Shown here in pieces: positions 20,681-33,789 of a stretch of DNA of 64,000 nt; the stretch's first letter is position 1, and each line of letters opens with the position of its first letter. The notes beneath the pieces were generated by a model. It searched no databases, had not been told where the DNA came from, and worked only from the letters and a program-made list of their open reading frames with translations. The DNA lies in contig NW_006497600.1 of assembly GCF_000471905.2 (NCBI RefSeq), positions 617,024 through 681,023 of the forward strand. The letters are read 5' to 3'. Made by a program: the position numbers and the translations under genes. Source of the DNA: Amborella trichopoda. Lineage: Eukaryota; Streptophyta; Magnoliopsida; Amborellales; Amborellaceae.

Positions 20681-23454
20681 TACTCGCTCTTGTTTATGGG
20701 TAGTATCAGGGTGTCCATGCAAATCCATTATGGTACCTTTTCTACTCCGCAAGTAAATCAAATGAATGTTCAATAAAAAATGCATATTTGAAAAAAAATC
20801 TCACATTAAATAGGATCGAGTTTTTGTAAAGTGAAAAGATTTCATATTGGAGCCTAGTCTATTTGCCAAGTCAGGAGTCTTTTTCAGACTTCAAATCCTA
20901 GGGTTGTAACATCTATACCAAACTCCAAGAAAAAAACAAAGAAAGAAAAAAAGAAATTCAGTCGGACTCTCTTAGTGCTTAATAAGAATTAGCATCAAAA
21001 TATTGAACATGGACAACCAAATTTTTTTGACGATTAGATCTAAGTGTTTCAAAACTCAAAAAAATCATTTTTTATTCGGAAAAATAATTATCTGATGATT
21101 CTTAAGTAGATCCCAAAATCTTAAATCTATAGTGTCCTCAAAAAATTCATTTTTTATGAAAAAAATATATATGGTGATTCTCAAATGGATCCCAAAATCT
21201 AAAATCTAAAAAGTCCCTCCTAAGCACCTCTTTGGCACATAAGGAGTGATTATATGATATGTTCCGATGGGAGCATCAGCATGTTAAACGTAGTAGTAGA
21301 GTGAGAAGATATCTAAAATATCTTTAGAGCTGCTTCAATGGGAGTGTAATATACATCTACTCCTCGGTTAGAAAACATACTTAAAAGGATTTTCAAACTA
21401 AAATTTTGGAAGCCATTTAAGAATCACTAAATGATTATTCTCAAAAGAAAAAAAATTGAATTTTAAGCTTTCTAACATGTAAATCTCGCCTTTTAAAATT
21501 GGACGGTCTATATCCAATCTTAACCCATTAATTTTTTATTAGTGTATAGAGGGTACAATTAGGAATTTTTTTCTATTGAGGTCAACCTATGGATGGAAGA
21601 GGTTTCATCCTAAAATTCGGGGTCCTAAAAATAATCCCAGATGGGGTTGTACCCGAGAGAGTAAATAGACACTACACTCCTATGGAAGCATAATATTTTT
21701 TGGCGTATTTTCTGTCACTTACTTCTTAATGTGTTTCTAGAGAAAATGAAAATATCATAGTTATACAATATGAAATCAAGTGACATTTTATTAGTATTAT
21801 TATCTAAGCATCCTAGTCAGTGAACAAAAATTAAACAAAAAAATGCAGTTTCTCATGCCTTGATAATTTTTGATGCAGGTATACTTGAAGGTGTTGTTTA
21901 GATTGCTCTTACCAGTTTTTGCCTGTCCCAAGAAGAAATTTACTGGGCTTGATGCACATTTTTGCGCTATGCATTGGGTGAGAATGAACAGGCAAAATAG
22001 AGCTCAGTCAACGTTCTCTTCTTTTCACCATGCAATAATGGTTTTTCACATTCTTGCCTTCATAAATATATTTGTTGTCAAACTTTTAGATCTCCAATCT
22101 GTATCACATTTTCTTCAAAGACTCTCCTCTGATTGGCCTTTAATTTTTTTTATAACTTGGAATACATCACATTTTTTTTTACAACTCCACAAGAGTTAGT
22201 AATTTTAAGAGTTTTGGAGTTTGTGAAATTCCATTCTTGTCACTTCTTTTATATTGCACTCTCATTCCATGTCTCTTTTACTGGATGGACTGCATAATTT
22301 CTTGATGCATTTTGTTGCACTTGCAAAATATAAGAGGAAACATTATCGATATACACTTGCTCTATCAACTAAAAAGGGCCGTAACCAGGTGCCCATCCCA
22401 CCTAAGCAAGGGCTGGAAACGGTCTTAACCTTTATCAATTATTTAACATTTTGCCTATTTTCAACTATTCCAATTCTTAATGATCTTTTCGAGAATTAAT
22501 AAAAAATAGATAAAATGTTAAATAATTCAGCTCTTAAATACATTCTTATAAAGTCCTAATTCTAAATATTGTGCAAATTTGTCACCATGATATAAAGAGA
22601 CTGAAGAACGATAATTATCTGTCATTCAAATGTACAACAACAATGAGACCTACATTTCAACAATTATCTCCCTCTTTCAAATACACGAGCAATAAGACCT
22701 ACAGACCACTAGAATTGCCTCTTCTAGAGTGACAAAACAAAATAGAGATTGATGCCAAAAAAGCACCCTCTTGAATTAACAAAAAATAATACAAAATATA
22801 GCCTCTCGAGTGAGCTTAAAATCGTTAATATCATCTCACGCATAGGCAATTATTCAAAGTAATTGTGCACAACAATATTAAAAAATAAAAATAAAAAATT
22901 TTGAGCGTATGAAGTACAAAGTGTGCTTTAAGCTCTCTTGCACCTACGTATACCCACACGTTAGGATGCTTCGCAGAGTTGCAAAACAAGGGAGCCCAAG
23001 CTCATTTCTGAGTATTTTCTGATCATGAGAAAACATAAGAGGGAAAGATTTGCGGTTCAATGCAACCACACTGCACTTTTATTTGCCTTCCAAACAGGTA
23101 GTGAGGATTTATTTTCAATATGAAACTTTCGGATTGAAAATTTTTCTTAGCAAAAAATAAATTAAAAAATTATATATATATATATATATATATATTATTC
23201 GGGCGAGCCCAATATATATTGGCATCAATCAATCATTTGGGATGGTGCCTTGGTTAATGGCACATTATGTTCTTCATAAATATTACCTTCCCAAATTCCA
23301 TCCCTATTTTGAACTACTCAAAAGAGGACAATCCGTGTAGTTTTGGCTAGGGAACAAATAGATTTGATGATCCCATGAGACCACCAGATTTATTTAAATA
23401 TTGAAATAGCGAGAGAGTATTTATTTGTAATACAAAGAGAACATAATCATACCT
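20681..23454. other. Intergenic, no gene recognised
   Basis: AT-rich. A degenerate duplication of about 85 bp lies at 21050-21210 (CATTTTTTAT ... GATCCCAAAATCT ... ATCT twice). Open frames at 21870-22199 and 22254-22499 show no known domain and no splice context. A pure AT dinucleotide run is at about 23173-23196. Confidence 0.4.
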
Positions 23455-23794
23455 TAACTGACCCGAGACTCGACAGTCGGGTCTGGGTATGGGTCCAAAA
23501 ATTAGACCCGACGGATCATGTCAGGGTCCAAATTTGGACCCGAATACTATTCGGGTTAGTATTCGGGTCCAGGTCCATATGAACTCGACCCGAATAGTAT
23601 TAATATTTAATACACAATATTTCAATAGTATTTAAATAAATACATCTATATATAACTATATGTTTTAGTTATAATATTTAAATACTACTTGCATAAATTT
23701 AATATAATATTTTAATATGTATTTTTTATGGTCCAATCTCGTCCGATCATGTCCAAGTCTGGAACCGCACCCGATCCTTTGCCACCCCTAACTC
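23455..23794. mobile_element. GGTGGCA-family element, left end indistinct
   Basis: Contains GACCCGAATACTATTCGGGT and further CGGGTCC blocks, and ends CCTTTGCCACCCCT at about 23794. The left AGGGGTGGCA end was not found, so the copy may be truncated. Confidence 0.6.
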
Positions 23795-24595
23795 GATAGA
23801 TAGACTGCGCCACTTAGCGAGCAAAGCTAACCATTATTTTTTATTTATTTAACCAAAAAGATTTTACCCGCATGAGGGATCATACTGTGCATTTATTCAT
23901 TAGGACAAAACCCAATCTGGGAGTATTTTTAGGACCTCAAATTTGGGGAATGTAACATCCTCAACTCACATGATATACTCAACTGAAAATTTTCAAATTG
24001 TATTTTTTATGGGCTTAAAAAACAATGCCTCCAGATTGAATGGAAACCCTCTAATTTTGAAGGGTGAGAACTAAGTATGGAAAAATTCAAAATTCAAAAT
24101 TTTCTTTTAAAAAAAATCATCTCAGGGCGCTTGGCAATTGGAATGTGGAATTAAAAGTAGGGATTCCGAATCTAAAATCTAGAAGGCATAAAATTGAGTA
24201 TATGGTAATGGAAAATACTTTGTTTGGTTAAATAGTGTAGAATTATGGGGATTTTGGAACCTATACTTGATTTAAGCTGAAATTTCATAAATTAGGAGAT
24301 TTGAAAATTAGCCAATTTCAACCAACTGTTAAAATTTTCATTGATAAAATGGTAGTGTTTATTAAATGAATGATTTCTCATAATAATACCCATCCATGGT
24401 AGGTCTAGTGAATTGGACACTACTTATTACAATTTTTTTTGGGATAAGGTTAGAAAAAATCCAGCTTTCATTCTATTTTTCTATACTTCTAATTAAGCTA
24501 AAATCTTCTGATTCCATACTTTTTAGTTTTTACCATCAACCACCTATATAAAATATAGAAAAATAATTTGAAAGAAGTAATTTTGAGGTGGTTGC
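23795..24595. other. Intergenic, no feature recognised
   Basis: AT-rich with no coding character. A patch at 23800-23895 around TAGCGAGCAAAGCTAACC may be a SINE relic, unproven. Confidence 0.35.
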
Positions 24596-24954
24596 CGATG
24601 CAATATCTATATGGCCTAGGCTTTATGAAAAAACAATAAAACCTCACCTTGAGTCCTCATTCGAAAGCACTTTAGGCATCAGAAATCTCATAACGGTTCT
24701 AAAATCAATTTTCAATACCAAAGTTGAAATTTGAAGCATCAAAAAATACAAAAGATTGTAAAGATCTAGTAGCACTCATTTTTTAGTGCGAAAGGATGGC
24801 TCATTATTAGCACTTGAAATCTTAATTTTTTTTCAACCAGATGATGGATTTGAAGGTTTTGCATTGCCAAAAGGGCAATCTTTGGTGAGTTTTGACGTAA
24901 GGCTTTACTTAATTTTGAAATGGTGGCGCCCTACCGAAACATTTTCTTTCCTAA
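24596..24954. mobile_element. Family-P MITE copy 7 (C-type ends)
   Basis: It resembles the copy at 13357: AATATCTATATGGCCTAGGC then AACAATAAAACCTCACC on the left, GTAAGGCTTTACTTAATTTTG and GGTGGCGCCCTACC on the right. No clean target duplication was found. It lies about 520 bp upstream of the coiled-coil gene's first ATG. Confidence 0.65.
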
Positions 24955-25155
24955 AATTTTGGACAAAAAGATATTTACACGTTGGTCTTGTGCCCTGGGG
25001 ATTAAGTATACAGTATGATGCGCTCTTAATTGAAAAGTTAAAAATGTCATTTCGCTTGGCTTCTAATTCAATAACCGGCAACAAGGGATTGAATGCAGTC
25101 GGAATTTGAAGAAGAGTTTGAATTCTTCAGAAAAGCCCGCCAATTCGAGCTACGA

Positions 25156-25159
<4 letters not shown>

Positions 25160-25195
<36 letters not shown>

Positions 25196-25431
25196 GTCGT
25201 CGTCGTCGTCGTCGTACGTACGTACGGTACGTCGTACGTCGTACGTACGTACGTTACGTACGTACGTACGTACGTACGTACGTACGTACGTACGTACGTA
25301 CGTACGTACGTNNNNNNNNNNNNNNNNNNNNAACGGGAAGTTAGTAAGTAGTACGAGTACGGAAGTTAGTAAGAAGAGTTAGTAAGTTACTTCTACGAAA
25401 GACCGCCGAACTTACGTACGCGTACGACGGC

Positions 25432-25464
<33 letters not shown>
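25160..25464. repeat. Compound microsatellite (CT)n, (CGT)n, (ACGT)n, second (CT)n, with assembly gap
   Basis: A (TC)n run at about 25160-25192 passes into (GTC)n to about 25214 and an ACGT-repeat tract to 25311. Twenty Ns follow (25312-25331). After GAAGTTAGTAAG repeats a second (TC)n run lies at about 25434-25464. Frames running through this are low-complexity artefacts. The gap size is probably nominal. Confidence 0.95.
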
Positions 25465-25467
<3 letters not shown>

Positions 25468-25478
25468 TTGGTGGCGCG

Positions 25479-25797
25479 ATGATGGAGGACTCTGGTTCCA
25501 TACTTTGTGAAAGTCCAGCCCTCAAGGATATGCTCGACCAGGTTCTCCTCTCTCTCTCTCTCCCTATCTCTCTCTCGCTCTCTCTGCGTGTGCGCGCGCA
25601 TGTAACCAGAAGCATGAGGTTCAGGCGTTTAGGACATGCATCTGTTTCTCTGCATTTCCTTTCCTTTCTTTTTATTTTTTATCCATACGTTTCATTTGAT
25701 GAATTTCCCCAATCCTGATCTCGGATTGGACAATGGAGTTGATATCAAAAGATTTCAAACTGGCCGATGTCACTTCAATTGCCCGGTTCCTTTTTAG

Positions 25798-25843
<46 letters not shown>

Positions 25844-28800
25844 AGTAACAGAGATGCACAGTTACTGTTGACAGTTTTTGATGGTATCCGGAAAATCCAA
25901 GGCCAATAAATTGCAAACTTGATTTCGAATAGAATTACCGTTATTAATAAAATATTTGTCCATAGTGAACATGGAGAGATTTATGTCTCTTTTTTCATAT
26001 ATGTGACACAGTTTTCTTTTGAGTACTATTATCTAGTTACAAGGAGTTGGACGAACAAATTTGATCAGATCGCATCTCTTGCATTTTATGGTAATATGCA
26101 TTTAATCCACTCTGCTTTAAGCTCGGATTGGTTTATCTTGCCAAGGCGACGAATTCTTCTTTCTGTGGGATTGGTTGACTGTGAAAATCTAGGATCATTG
26201 GGTCTTAGAAATTGTGATTCAAACAATTTTTTAGCTTTTATTTAGCAATCCTTTGTGTAGGATTGGTTGATTTTGAAATTAATCCAGACCCATTGTTCTT
26301 TAGAATTTTTTATTGTGAACAATTTCTTAGGTTTCTTAAAGCTTTGGAATTTTTGTAATCTGTTTTAAAATCCTGCTGCTTAGTTCCCAAAGCAAATTAA
26401 GATTAAAAACTAGTTTTATTCTCTTGAGAAAACTGCCATCATCCAATCTCTCAATAGTTGCGCACTCTGTATTTCGAATTTTGGGGTAGGAGTTGATGTT
26501 TATTGACCTCATCTGTAGGGCTACAGGTAAATGAGGAACTCGAGGCAAACATCCAGAGACCAAGAGAGATAGAATCAGAGGTGGTTAAATGTTCAGAGGT
26601 AGAAAATAAATTACTGGACAGAGAAGCAGAGTTAACACATCTTATTAATTCAAAGAAGTTTGAAATGAGTGGATTAGCTGCAGTATCTGGTATTAATCTA
26701 GAGTTTGAGACCCTTTTGAGTAACCTCATTTAAGAAGAATAGCCGTTTGCTGCTTTTTCATTCTTTTTATGGGTTGATAAGGGGCTACTCCCATGGAGTT
26801 CTGGGTGATTTTTGTCGCATCATAGTTTATTAGTTTGTGCTTGATGAAGTCTTTCCAACCATTGTTCTTATAGTTTTATAATGAATTTTTAATCATAACT
26901 CCAATTGCGACAGTGGCCACAAATACGGAAAATTTGTGTCAACTGTTGATGCTTTGAGTATTTGGAATAATAATAATGCCTAAAGTTTCAACACATTTGA
27001 TGTTCCCGTCATCATTGTTTGGCATTTTCATAATGATTTTTGTTTCATTTTTTAAATGTTTTTCATCAATGCAATTGGTGACTGATATAGTTCAGAAGCT
27101 TAGACGAAGTAGAGAAGGTGGGCATTAAGCTTGTTGGATTTCATTAACAGTTATAACCTTGATGTATATACGGTACCATCTCTGGTGTTACACATGGAGC
27201 AATGCTTGTTACAACTTAAGGACATAGAAATGCATCAAGTACATGAAAAAATTGAAGAGCAAGGCCGAAGTAACATATTGCAATACGTCCTCAGAAGATA
27301 TACTTTGACACTGGCCCTGAAATTTGTTCATTGACACCCATGATAGACAATCTGCAGTTGAGATATTCTTACCTTGAACTTTCTAAAGCAGAACTAAATT
27401 TTTTTCATGTGAGTTGTAGAAGCTAATTGAATGTTACCTTCCCTGACAATTGTGCTTTGATGAGGGACTTGATTGGAGGCAGAATGAATTTGTCAAATAA
27501 TAGTAGAACACTACATACCATTGATATTATACATTGATGTTTGATGTCCTGCCTATTTACTATCTAAAGCTAAATTAATGTCATTTACTTGATATCTCAA
27601 ATCCTCAAAAGTTTTTAAAAACTTTTCTAGCATGAATACATGATTGAAACTCAATTTTGAACATTAAAGGAATAATGGTTGAGGAGGTTAATGCATTTCT
27701 TTTGAGTTTCAAATATTTTTGCCACGCAAAAGACTTGTCCACATACACTAGAACGTTATTGCGGAATGAAGACAAAGGCTTTCAAATACCTTTCTTGATG
27801 GATCCAATTTTTCTAAGGTTTTTCAGGCACAAGGCATTGTCACATTAGTTCACCTCATAAACCAACTTTCACCTCATAAACCAACTCCCTGCTGTGGTTT
27901 TAATTGCTTCTTCCCCCACAGTTCAGTTATTCTAAATGCATCCTGATTATAGACATCAAATACCTTGACCAGATTGCCTTTTGGTTCTATTGCACAAATT
28001 CTCTTCCTATATTAATCCATATATTCTTTAATGTCATTTCACTGTTCTTTCTTTTGTCACTTTGATGATTATTTATATGACTTATTATTGCCAAACAGCT
28101 GTAGCAAGTGCTTCATTGAAGCATATGGAGGAGGAAGTAATGTGTTTAACGAGTAAGCGGGAGAAGATGCTGAACAAAATTACCAATGATCGGCAGTGGC
28201 TCAAATTTTTGAAATGTGACTATGATTTTCTTTTCTCCAGTATCTTCATTTGATTCCTTTCTCATTGAAAATCCTTAAATTCTGGGATTTTCCATTCATG
28301 GTGATTGATGAGTAAACTAGTTGTTGATGGTCAAGTAGTTATTTGATTTGGATTTTACGGTACCCATTCATGCTCATCCCACCTGGAAAACAAATATTGA
28401 GGTGTGTGAGGGACCACAAAATAGTTTCTTCCCACCAAAAGCAGTCTCATCCAAACAATATTTTGTTTGGAAGCTCTAATAAGGCTCTAAATCCACCAAT
28501 AGTATTGTTCCTTGGGAGCACACCAACATTCACCTTTATTAATTATTATTATTGTTATTTTATTGTTATTATTATTATTATTATTGTTACTATTATTATT
28601 AGTATTTGTGTTAATCATTCTATACTTCTCACTTAGCTAGAGTTTGGATACATGTGCTTGATTTTTCATGGGATGTTCAGAAATTGTAAATTGTTGTGGA
28701 CATTATATGTACTGCAGCTTTTGTGTGCATGGGTTTTAGATATTTAAAGCACAACCTGTGTAAGATGTTAGTTAGCTACCCCTGGGTATTGTGTTTTTAA

Positions 28801-31800
28801 AAGTTGAAATCTTATAGCCTAGAGAATGGTAGAAAAAAAACTACTCATCTACTTGGAAACAATTGAGGCTATTTACTAGCACTAAATCAAGTTGACGCGG
28901 TCTTCTCAACAACTCCAAGAGTTGGGGCTTATGAGTTTATGATAATAACAGACACATGCGCACAACTTAAAATTAAAGGCTCCATGAACAAACAGAACAT
29001 TGTGTGATAGATTTCCATTATGTTCGTGAAAAGTTGCACGTGTTCTTAATAAGATACATACTTATTTGCAAGTTGGGTGTATTGATCTCCAATCTCGAAC
29101 TTGCTGTGGAGTATTGGTATGTGTCAATATGTAGCATTTGATGTCAGTAGGAGTATAGTTCTGTATTGCGTGTTTTTTGTTAATTTATTCATTGATCTTA
29201 TGGGTATTCATGTCATTTATCGTTAATCCATTTACTCGTAAATTGACCAATAGGGAAACAAGTTATAAATTTTTGCTCCATTTGCTAGCTCATTGACCAT
29301 TCAGATATGTACTGCATATGTTAGTATGCTACTGCGTCTTGTGGCGGATCAAGAGCTTCATTGGCTATGAAATTGGCTGCTATGCTTTCTAACTTATTTT
29401 TTATGCAAAATTTTGGGGTTGATATTAAATTACTAAAAGATAACAAATATTATTTTCATGATTTTAGGGAGACCTTCTTTGATAGTTGCAGAAAATTCCA
29501 GAATAATATAACAATGGATGGAGGTGGTAAAGATGTCCATTATTTGTTTGCAGAGAAAGATGTTCTCAAATGTCGGATACTAAATTTGAATAACCAAATC
29601 AATACATTGAGAGATTCGACCTCAACTTTTATCCAAGAGATTATTGCAGGACTCCGCACTACTAATTTTGGTAAGCTTCTGCTGCTGAGTTGGTCATATT
29701 TTTGGGTTAACAACAGAATGTTCTCGGTTCAATTTTTCTGGAGTTTCAAACTATTCATGGCATTATGACTACATATTAGCTTATTATCTCTTGTATTGCA
29801 TTCTACTGAATAGTTATTGTGTTTTGTTTTGTCCTGTCTATGAATGGAAAAATGTATATACTTGTGTGAAGATTATTTGCCGGGTCTATTGCAATTTTGC
29901 CTCTCCTCAGTCAAAATTGCTTTGTTTCCTTGGTGTGCTTTTGACTACCTTATGATACATAATGTACAGCTTGCCATGCTTTTGACTACCTTGTGATACA
30001 TACTGTACAGATCCTAATTACATACTTGGAGTTAGGGATGGCATTCAGGTCAGGTCAAGCAACCAACCTGGTGGATCGACCCAAACTGGGTCTAGCTTGG
30101 ACCCTATCGGGATGCCTCTGGGTCGGGTCGGGTCTGGCTTGGACCTATCGGGATGGCTCAAGGTCGGGTCCCTAAGTAGCATATATAGATATAAAATATA
30201 TCTTATACATATATAAAATAATTTTTTTATTTTCTATTTCTAGACCTGGACCCGAGCCGGTGGGTTGGGTCGATATTATCCCTAGTCGGGTCGGGTTGAC
30301 CCCGACCTGACCTGACCTGTTGCCACTCCTACTTGGAATCTTCTATTTTTTGGGACCTAAGTGTTGTAGTTTGAGCTAAATGTTGAAACTTTTTTTATTT
30401 TTTAGTGGTAATGACTTATGCTCACCAGACTATCAAAGCATCCATCTTAGACACATGTTCTGTTCACTTTCGAATTAAAGGCTTGAGACTAACAACCTCA
30501 CAAGTTGTGTAAGTAGTTTGCATTTTAAGGCCATCAAGCTATTTATTCATTTATTCTAATCCTATTACCCAGTTAATAGTAGCATAGGATTCATGGCATT
30601 TGTGCTTTAGACTATTATTGTTACTTGTTTCTATGTTACATCAAATCTGACTTACACAAACAAAACAGAATTGCAGAGCAATATAGGTGTTGGAAACTTG
30701 GAAAATGAGAAGCTTCTCAAGGATATTCATGAGTTAAGGAGTTCACAGTGTGCCATTAAAACAATTGATGACAATTCATGGTAAATAACTCATAGCAATG
30801 ATATCTTCTATCTAATCGTCTGTATTATGTATCTATTTAGATAGATGGATATATTTATAAATAACTTTGTTAGTGCACTACTATCCAACTTTTGTTTTAT
30901 TCATGATTTTCTGTCTGATATTTGAAAGGAAGAAAGAGGAATGGAGCAAAAATTTAAATAGCCTTAAGTTTTTCTAATGCAACCCTGCATCTTCCATCAA
31001 GGGAATGAATAGATCACTAAGAACTTTTATCATTTCTGTGTGTTATTTTTAAGTTTGCAGCTTGTTAAACTTACTTTGTTGAGTAAAGCACTGTTTGGAT
31101 GGCTGGACAATTCCAACAAGGAAGTGCAGAAAGACAATTTTTTGTATTTTTTTGTTGCATGGTTTGGACATTTTGGCAGCATTAAAAGCAGACCATTTTT
31201 CACTCATAAAGGGTGGAATTGGAAATGAAAATAGTCCTGTTTCTGAAACTTGGTATGTCCATATGGGGCTGAAATGGTTAATAACTCGTAACTTGTTCCA
31301 TTTTCATAGAATTCCGAAATCATATTTTGAGTGACCATATTGACAGATGCGTTCTTGCTTAACCATAAAAGGGGAATACATATTCCTTGATTGTGGATAT
31401 GAATAAATTATTGCACGATCTAAACAGTCTAATGATGTCTGACATTTAATAATGCTACTATAAATTTTTGCATGATAGATTTGACTACAAGAAGATTTAG
31501 TGTACCACATTAAGCATGAATATGAAGCATGGCCTCTTTGAATGCTGCTCTGAATTTTCTATGCCCATCTGGAATTTCTCTTTCTGTTGTTTCCTAGTTC
31601 ATGTAGTCATGACCTTAACAAAGCCGGAACTCATTTAATTCACTAAGTTTTATCATATAATGGATTGATTTCCTTTTATACGGTGGTCACCATATTTAGA
31701 TTTTTATTGTAATTTCTATTCCCATTATTTTGTAGTTATTATTTTTTCTAACTTTTTTTTAATGATCATAGTATCTTACTCCAAATTGCTGCAAATGAGG

Positions 31801-31874
31801 AAGAGATAATCAAATTGCGAGGTTGCATCGGAGGCTTTCAGGCTCAATTGGCCCTTTATGCTTGTAAGGGATGA
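25479..31874 (+). CDS. Coiled-coil protein of unknown family, 6 exons, 246 aa
   Basis: Predicted exons: 25479-25541, 26527-26689, 28099-28195, 29468-29670, 30669-30780, 31772-31874. Lengths 63, 163, 97, 203, 112 and 103 keep one open frame, so the model is self-consistent although each exon is short. The product starts MMEDSGSILCESPALKDMLDQ, is rich in E, K, L and N, and has heptad-like stretches (NEELEANIQ, EVENKLLDREAELTHLI, HMEEEVMCLTSKREKML, CRILNLNNQINTLRDS, LENEKLLKDIHELRSS, ANEEEIIKLRG). There is no signal peptide, membrane segment or catalytic motif. I do not recognise the family and give no function. Donors after exon 3 (CA|GTGGCT) and exon 1 (CAG|GTTCTC) are weak. A CTT|GTAAGG site at the very end could extend the protein. 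Introns carry repeats, including a transposon at 30034. Confidence 0.6.
30034..30330. mobile_element. GGTGGCA-family element in intron 4 of the coiled-coil gene, 10-bp duplication
   Basis: It starts AGGGATGGCATTCAGG and ends CCTGTTGCCACTCCT. Flanks are ACTTGGAGTT (30024-30033) and ACTTGGAATC (30331-30340), eight of ten identical. The interior is CGGGTCGGGTC-rich with an AT-rich centre. Confidence 0.75.
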
Positions 31875-31897
31875 TATTTCTTTGAGGAGCATCTAGT

Positions 31898-31903
31898 AAT
31901 AAA
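31898..31903 (+). terminator. AATAAA poly(A)-signal candidate for the coiled-coil gene
   Basis: AATAAA lies about 25 bases after the predicted stop. Plant signals are loose, so this is only a candidate. Confidence 0.25.
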
Positions 31904-32250
31904 AAGTTAAGTCTTTGTTGCAATCAAGTTGAGTTTTTGTTGCTCGACAGAATATCAGGGAGAAACATAGACACAAGTTAGAACGTGTGATTTCCTTCCA
32001 AATTATGACAAATACAAGCAGTAGGAAGCTTATTATATTGCTCGGAAAAGTATCTGTAAATGGTTACATGTTCTCAATTCTAACAAAGATATTGTGTGTC
32101 CAATTTCAAATTTTTATCATCTGTTCATATTGGTCCATTTGAAGTGCTACTCATCCTCTAGAACAAAATGAAATTCTTCCAAAATAATTTTTTAAAAATT
32201 TTGTGGGGAAATTTATCAAAATACCCACAAAAGATGAACTATTTAACAAT

Positions 32251-32640
32251 GAAAAAAGTTTATATAAGGATGCAACCTTATAATGTAGAACTACGGATGC
32301 CCCTCAAAAATCATCGGAAAAGATAGTTTTAATGTTGAAAAACCCTTTGATTGATCATCTCGACATCGAGATGTATGACTATGAAAAATAAAAAGATTTT
32401 AAGTCTTAGAAATAGTGCATTTTACATATTATCTACACAGGCAAGTTTCAAGATTTTCGTATATTTATAGATCTACTTGATCTTAACCATTTTTGAAATT
32501 TAAAATTTTATAATTCGGTATAAAAATAGATTTTGAGATAATCCTAAGAACATTTTACGTCAAAATTATGTACCATGATAAAATTTGAAGGTGCACCTTA
32601 CCTTTACACCTACGTATGCATCCACATGCCAACTGCACCC
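32251..32640. mobile_element. Family-P MITE copy 8 (B-type left end), 9-bp target duplication
   Basis: It begins GAAAAAAGTTTATATAAGG and ends CATGCCAACTGCACCC. TTTAACAAT flanks it at 32242-32250 and 32641-32649. The core has GATCATCTCGACATCGAGATG. The left dyad is AAGGATGCAACCTT. The right end carries a different dyad-rich sequence (TACGTATGCATCC), so the two ends are not matched in type. It lies about 380 bp downstream of the coiled-coil stop. Confidence 0.85.
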
Positions 32641-32649
32641 TTTAACAAT

Positions 32650-33313
32650 TTACCCTTTTGGAACTATTCCCGCTGAAGACCATGAGTTACTTTATGGGTA
32701 TTTTTAAATTAAATTAAAAAGATATGGGCAGAGTGTTAAATTGTTATTTTCTCATGGGTAATTTGATAAATTTCCCTTTCCTTTTCGTTCTTTTAAAATT
32801 TTATTGTTTTCAACATGAACAAATTAAAAGAGCAAAATGGTGAGAGAGAAAAGTAGCCATGGCTAAATCACTCGTGTGCATTGTGGCTTGATTGAGTCAA
32901 TTTGCTAAGGTATTGGCTCTTAAGACTTTTGAAGTCAGAGTGGAATAAGGGATTTACCATATGCCAGAAAACTGGATTGATTATAAGTTTTGATAATTAC
33001 AACATCATGTTGAGGTTCGAAAATGACTATTGAATTATCCCAACATAAAAAAGAGATGGCTAGAGAGAAGCTCAATATATTTAGCATGCATGAGAAAAGG
33101 ATGAGGTTTAGGGGTGTTTGGGGGATGCATATCATTCAGTGAGTCCACCTTCCAAAATACATTTAGGAGATGTATTTTTAATCCAAATTTTGCTTGTCTA
33201 TCACCTAGACAACATTAACCATGAATAAACAAAATAAATTTGAGCCGAAGAATAGTTCATTTTAAACTCCTTTTTAAAACTGTACATTTTAATTATTTAA
33301 GAAAAAGAGAGCA
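32650..33313. other. Intergenic, no feature recognised
   Basis: AT-rich with no coding character or RNA gene seen. Confidence 0.4.
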
Positions 33314-33539
33314 TATAAAAAGACCATTTAACCTTTCACATAAAGGGATACAATCACTCTTTAAGTCCTTAGATGTGAAATCAGGTAGCTGGAGGTGTAT
33401 TCTACTGGTCGGGCTCTAAGTCTAAAAGAAACTTTTTTGAATTTTATAATGTGCTTTAGGATGTTAGATACTGTATCCGATGATTAGATGTAATTATGGC
33501 CTTTTTTATCTTATACAAAGTATAAAGAGTCTTTTGCTA
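33314..33539. mobile_element. MITE-like copy related to 18863 and 60952
   Basis: The left side reads AAAAAGACCATTTAACC ... CCTTAGATGTGAAATCAGG and the right, read inward, AAAAGACTCTTTATACTTTG ... ACATCTAATCATCGG. The match between ends is partial, so the boundaries are approximate. Confidence 0.45.
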
Positions 33540-33789
33540 TACAACCCCTAAGAGAATGCACTAGTTGTTGGTCTCCAACTCATTCAAGAGGAAACCCACT
33601 ACAAACCCAACCATTCTTGTTAATAAGCCCTAGCATTTTATCAACTAATGTTTGGGATTATGTCTAGATTGTTTTAATTTTTTTAAGATATCAAGTACGA
33701 TGTGCAACTCATCAAGAGAGTATTTTTTTTGGATTAATTTATAAAGACTATACTTGAAGTCACAAATAAAGTAAGTTAGAAGTTTTAGA

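Noticed and set aside
21870..22499. Frames of 109 and 81 residues between SKS and the coiled-coil gene
   Set aside because: No recognised domain, no conserved-looking composition and no supporting splice or promoter signals.
25093..25351. Open frames through the microsatellites with SLSLSL, RRRRR and TYVRTYVR repeats
   Set aside because: Pure translation of CT, CGT and ACGT repeats, and they run into the N gap.
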